From positions 1 to 64,000 of the forward strand of contig JAHIUA010000035.1 of NCBI GenBank assembly GCA_018817385.1: a stretch of 64,000 bases of DNA. Direction: 5' to 3'. Under the pieces are notes generated by a model. The model had not been told where the DNA came from, made no database searches, and saw only the letters and a program-made list of their open reading frames with translations. This document shows positions 61,144 to 64,000 of the stretch, in pieces. The position numbers and the translations under genes were made by a program. Each line of letters opens with the position of its first letter. The stretch's first letter is position 1. Source of the DNA: Pseudomonadota bacterium (GTDB taxonomy: Bacteria; Desulfobacterota; Desulfobulbia; Desulfobulbales; Desulfocapsaceae).

Positions 61144-62985
61144 TTATGGTTTTGAAATACCGAGCTTGTTCATCCGGGAGCGCAGGGTACTTCGATCAAG
61201 CTCGAGAATTTCCGCGGCACTGCATTTTCCACTGACTTTCCACTTTACTTTTTCGAGCACTTCAAGAATATAATCCCGTTCCATGGCATTCAAGGATTTG
61301 AAGACTTTCACCTCTTTCTCTTGAGAAGGACGCAGATTGTCCGCCAAACGCAGTTTTCCATTTGAAGTATTTATCACTGCCCGTTCTATAACATTTTCCA
61401 GTTCTCTAATATTACCGGGCCATTCATACTGGGTCAGTTTTGCGATGACACCTGTCGGTATTGAAGTGATCTCCTTCCCTTGTTTCTTGGCAAATTTTTC
61501 AACAAAAAAATGGACAAGAGGCGGAATGTCGTCAAGTCTCTCCCTCAGTGGTGGGGCTGTTATGGGGAAAACATTGAGTCGATACCAGAGATCCTCACGA
61601 AAGCGTCCTTTACGGACATCCTCTTCCAGATTACGATTGGTCGCTGCGATAACACGGACATCAACCTTCATCGTTCGGGAGCTGCCAAGTCGCTCAAACT
61701 CACCATCTTGAAGAATCCTCAGCAGTTTGGCTTGAAGCTCGAGCGGCAAGTCACCTATTTCATCAAGAAAAATCGTCGCACCGTTCGCGACCTCAAACCG
61801 TCCCAATTGTTTTGAATCTGCGTTGGTATAGGCCCCTTTTTCATGGCCAAACAACTCACTTTCGATAAGGTTGGCAGGCAAAGCAGCACAATTAATTTTT
61901 ACCAAGGGACGTTCACTGCGCAGGCTCGTACTGTGAATAGCCCGAGCTATTAATTCTTTGCCGGTTCCGGTTTCACCAAGAATAAGAACAGACGTATCTG
62001 TTGATGCAATCTGCTCTACTTTAAAAAAAACATACTGGAGGGCATTACTGCTGCCAACAATATTACTAAAATTATGTTCAAGGTTAATTTCTTCACGAAG
62101 ACAAAAACTTTCAGCTTCAACCTGTTCTTTTAATTCATTTATTTCTTCAAGGGCACGGCGCAGCTCATTCTCAACTTTCTTGCGTTGCGTTATGTCCCGA
62201 TTACTGGCCCGAAAACCTAACAACTCACCATTTTCCCCAATCACAGGTTGACAGGCATGTTCAATCCAGCAAACCTCGCCATCACGTCTTTCAATGCGGA
62301 ATTGCAATTCTCGTAAGCTATGCGTTGTTCGAGAGTCAGAGCAATGTTTGTCCCAAAGCCCCTTGTCTTCGGCAACAACCACCTTCCGCAGCAGGCCGGG
62401 ATTCTCAAAGAATTGGTACGGCGCATAACCGGTGAGCCGTTCACAGGAAGGAGAGACGTAGCGAAAAGTACCATCAGGACGTATCCAGTATTCCCAATCA
62501 TAGGTACAGTTGGCAACAGTACGGTAGTTCTGCTCCACTTCTTTCAGTTTGTCATTTTCCTTCTTCAAGTCGCTTATGTCTCGCATCAAGCCGAGAAAAC
62601 CAATCACCGTTCCCTGCTCATCTTTGACTGCTGTTGCGACCGTTTCCGAAAGGAAAGTTTCGTTGTTCTTCTTGCGATAATCTATCTTATAGGGCTCAAT
62701 TTTTCCTTTAGCAGTCAAATTGAACCTGGTCCTTCCTTGTTCCTCATAACTCTCTTTGCTGGTATAAATTACTTCGGTGCTCTGACCAATTATTTCTTCC
62801 TGTTTGTAGCCAAAAACCTTTTCCACCGCAGGATTGGACATGACGATACGACGTTCTGTATCTGTAAAAATTGTAGCCTCTGGAATTACATTGAAAATGC
62901 ATTGAAAATGAGCCGCTATCCGTTTGTATTTTGCCAACTCTTCTTTCAACGTCCTGATTTGTTCCTTATTTTTTTCATTGGACAT
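61144..62985 (-). CDS. PAS-domain sigma-54-dependent transcriptional activator
   Basis: A 613-residue enhancer-binding protein. A first PAS domain (~25-130, VIPEATIFTDTERRIVMSNPAVEKVFGY) and a second (~140-260, WEYWIRPDGTFRYVSPSCERLTGY) precede a coiled coil and an AAA+ domain (~305-530) with Walker A GETGTGKE and Walker B IFLDEIGDL. A Fis-type HTH ends the protein (KCSAAEILELDRSTLRSRMNKLGI). The sigma-54 contact loop reads GAYTNA rather than GAFTGA. The ATG at 62985 follows AGGGT. No receiver domain: it senses directly through PAS (redox, heme or small ligand, unknown). Probable target is the sigma-54 promoter at 60589-60604. Confidence 0.92.
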   Translation of the reverse strand: MSNEKNKEQIRTLKEELAKYKRIAAHFQCIFNVIPEATIFTDTERRIVMSNPAVEKVFGYKQEEIIGQSTEVIYTSKESYEEQGRTRFNLTAKGKIEPYKIDYRKKNNETFLSETVATAVKDEQGTVIGFLGLMRDISDLKKENDKLKEVEQNYRTVANCTYDWEYWIRPDGTFRYVSPSCERLTGYAPYQFFENPGLLRKVVVAEDKGLWDKHCSDSRTTHSLRELQFRIERRDGEVCWIEHACQPVIGENGELLGFRASNRDITQRKKVENELRRALEEINELKEQVEAESFCLREEINLEHNFSNIVGSSNALQYVFFKVEQIASTDTSVLILGETGTGKELIARAIHSTSLRSERPLVKINCAALPANLIESELFGHEKGAYTNADSKQLGRFEVANGATIFLDEIGDLPLELQAKLLRILQDGEFERLGSSRTMKVDVRVIAATNRNLEEDVRKGRFREDLWYRLNVFPITAPPLRERLDDIPPLVHFFVEKFAKKQGKEITSIPTGVIAKLTQYEWPGNIRELENVIERAVINTSNGKLRLADNLRPSQEKEVKVFKSLNAMERDYILEVLEKVKWKVSGKCSAAEILELDRSTLRSRMNKLGISKP

Positions 62986-63000
62986 TTGAATACCCTTCAA

Positions 63001-63541
63001 ACCTTACACTACAAAATACTTAGAGAAGAAACAGAAAATAATGAACGCGGCGCCCCTTCCGCTGCAAGCAGCTTCAGTGTCACAAAATTAATTATAGAGT
63101 ATCATGCCAGCTGGAGTCAATCAATGGAAAACCGAGGGCGAGAAACCAACAACAACGAGTGGCTAGGACAGGAGCACTCTCAAGGGCCAAGACACCAAAA
63201 GTCGGCTGGAAGTTGCCCAGAGTAAATGGGTTGCCTCTTGAATAATCTCATCGAGCTGAGATTGTTAGCGCAACCGCTTTTCCACACCCTTTATCGACCA
63301 ATATCTTGAAAATCGTGGAGAAGATCCTTGCGAAAAAATAAGGACTGTTTTGGACCCGCTCTGCCTGTCCCCCCTTCATAACAGGCCAAGCGGATGATTT
63401 GACAACGAATATAAAAATGAACAGGCGTGCCCCCCTGTCTCTCGCCACTCGCTCCCGGGCAAATTGGCGTCTCAGCAAAAGTGAAACACCGAGGTGGGAG
63501 ACACCGGACGAGTGACAGGGGAACACCGCTACTCTATCGGA
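63001..63541. other. Intergenic region between thiC and the sigma-54 activator
   Basis: No gene is recognised. It contains an inverted-repeat element at 63428-63526, described separately. The rest, 63001-63427, shows nothing I can support. Confidence 0.4.
63428..63526. mobile_element. MITE-like inverted-repeat element, 99 bp
   Basis: The left end GTGCCCCCCTGTC-TCTCGCC-ACTCGC (63428-63453) and the reverse complement of the right end, GTGTTCCCCTGTCACTCGTC (63507-63526), agree apart from a 7-base insertion and three substitutions. Non-coding, lying 16 bases after the thiC stop. Confidence 0.45.

Positions 63542-64000
<459 letters not shown>

Overview
The window reads like a chromosome segment of a sulfate-reducing or related Desulfobacterota, most plausibly Desulfobulbales-like. 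The main support is a lactate-oxidation operon in the gene order known from Desulfovibrio vulgaris (lactate permease, two-subunit D-lactate dehydrogenase, Pta, AckA, LutC-type and fused LutB/LutA-type L-lactate dehydrogenase). A DsrC-family protein, a cytoplasmic molybdopterin enzyme and many CCG/[4Fe-4S] proteins agree with this. The taxonomic call is inference. I saw no rRNA, tRNA or CRISPR array.

Layout. 1-2.5 kb is an AT-rich patch with two related secreted proteins, a broken mscS fragment and a possible c-di-GMP riboswitch. 2.5-8.9 kb (minus) is a MarR-controlled RND efflux operon. 9.2-13.8 kb holds housekeeping genes: a J-domain protein and plsY on minus; def, fmt, larC and pgpA on plus. 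14.3-19.7 kb (plus) has an ECF sigma factor fused to an NrtA/NasS-like ligand-binding domain, followed by a cytoplasmic molybdopterin oxidoreductase, its Fe-S subunit and an HPP-family membrane protein. 19.9-21.4 kb has a secreted protein of unknown function, a tiny upstream ORF and an 11-bp-phased direct repeat. 21.6-28.1 kb (minus) is a pyruvate dehydrogenase operon with its own lipoate genes (pdhA-pdhB-pdhC-lpd-lipB-lipA). 28.6-30.2 kb is nearly gene-free and rich in strong hairpins. 30.3 kb has a DsrC homologue without the redox cysteines. 30.8-43.1 kb (minus) is the lactate operon plus a FadR-type GntR regulator, with three TGGT-N3-ACCA operators.

43.4-63.0 kb is a copper/multicopper-oxidase island. 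A plus-strand CopA-like oxidase carries a C-terminal beta-barrel-like domain. On minus, a sigma-54 activator lies upstream of a -24/-12 promoter. That promoter reads into an ABM-domain gene, a small membrane protein, a ~2000-residue surface protein, three two-domain cupredoxin proteins, a lipoprotein, a subtilisin-like protease and a 7-repeat beta-propeller protein. Two of the cupredoxin proteins carry complementary halves of the usual multicopper-oxidase copper ligands, which suggests a split enzyme assembled from separate chains. The last cupredoxin protein, the protease and the propeller protein share an FPWxxFxP C-terminal tail that may be a sorting signal. The window ends inside thiC.

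Four small gene-less elements with terminal inverted repeats (MITE-like) lie in intergenic DNA at 29.8, 45.9, 49.6 and 63.4 kb.
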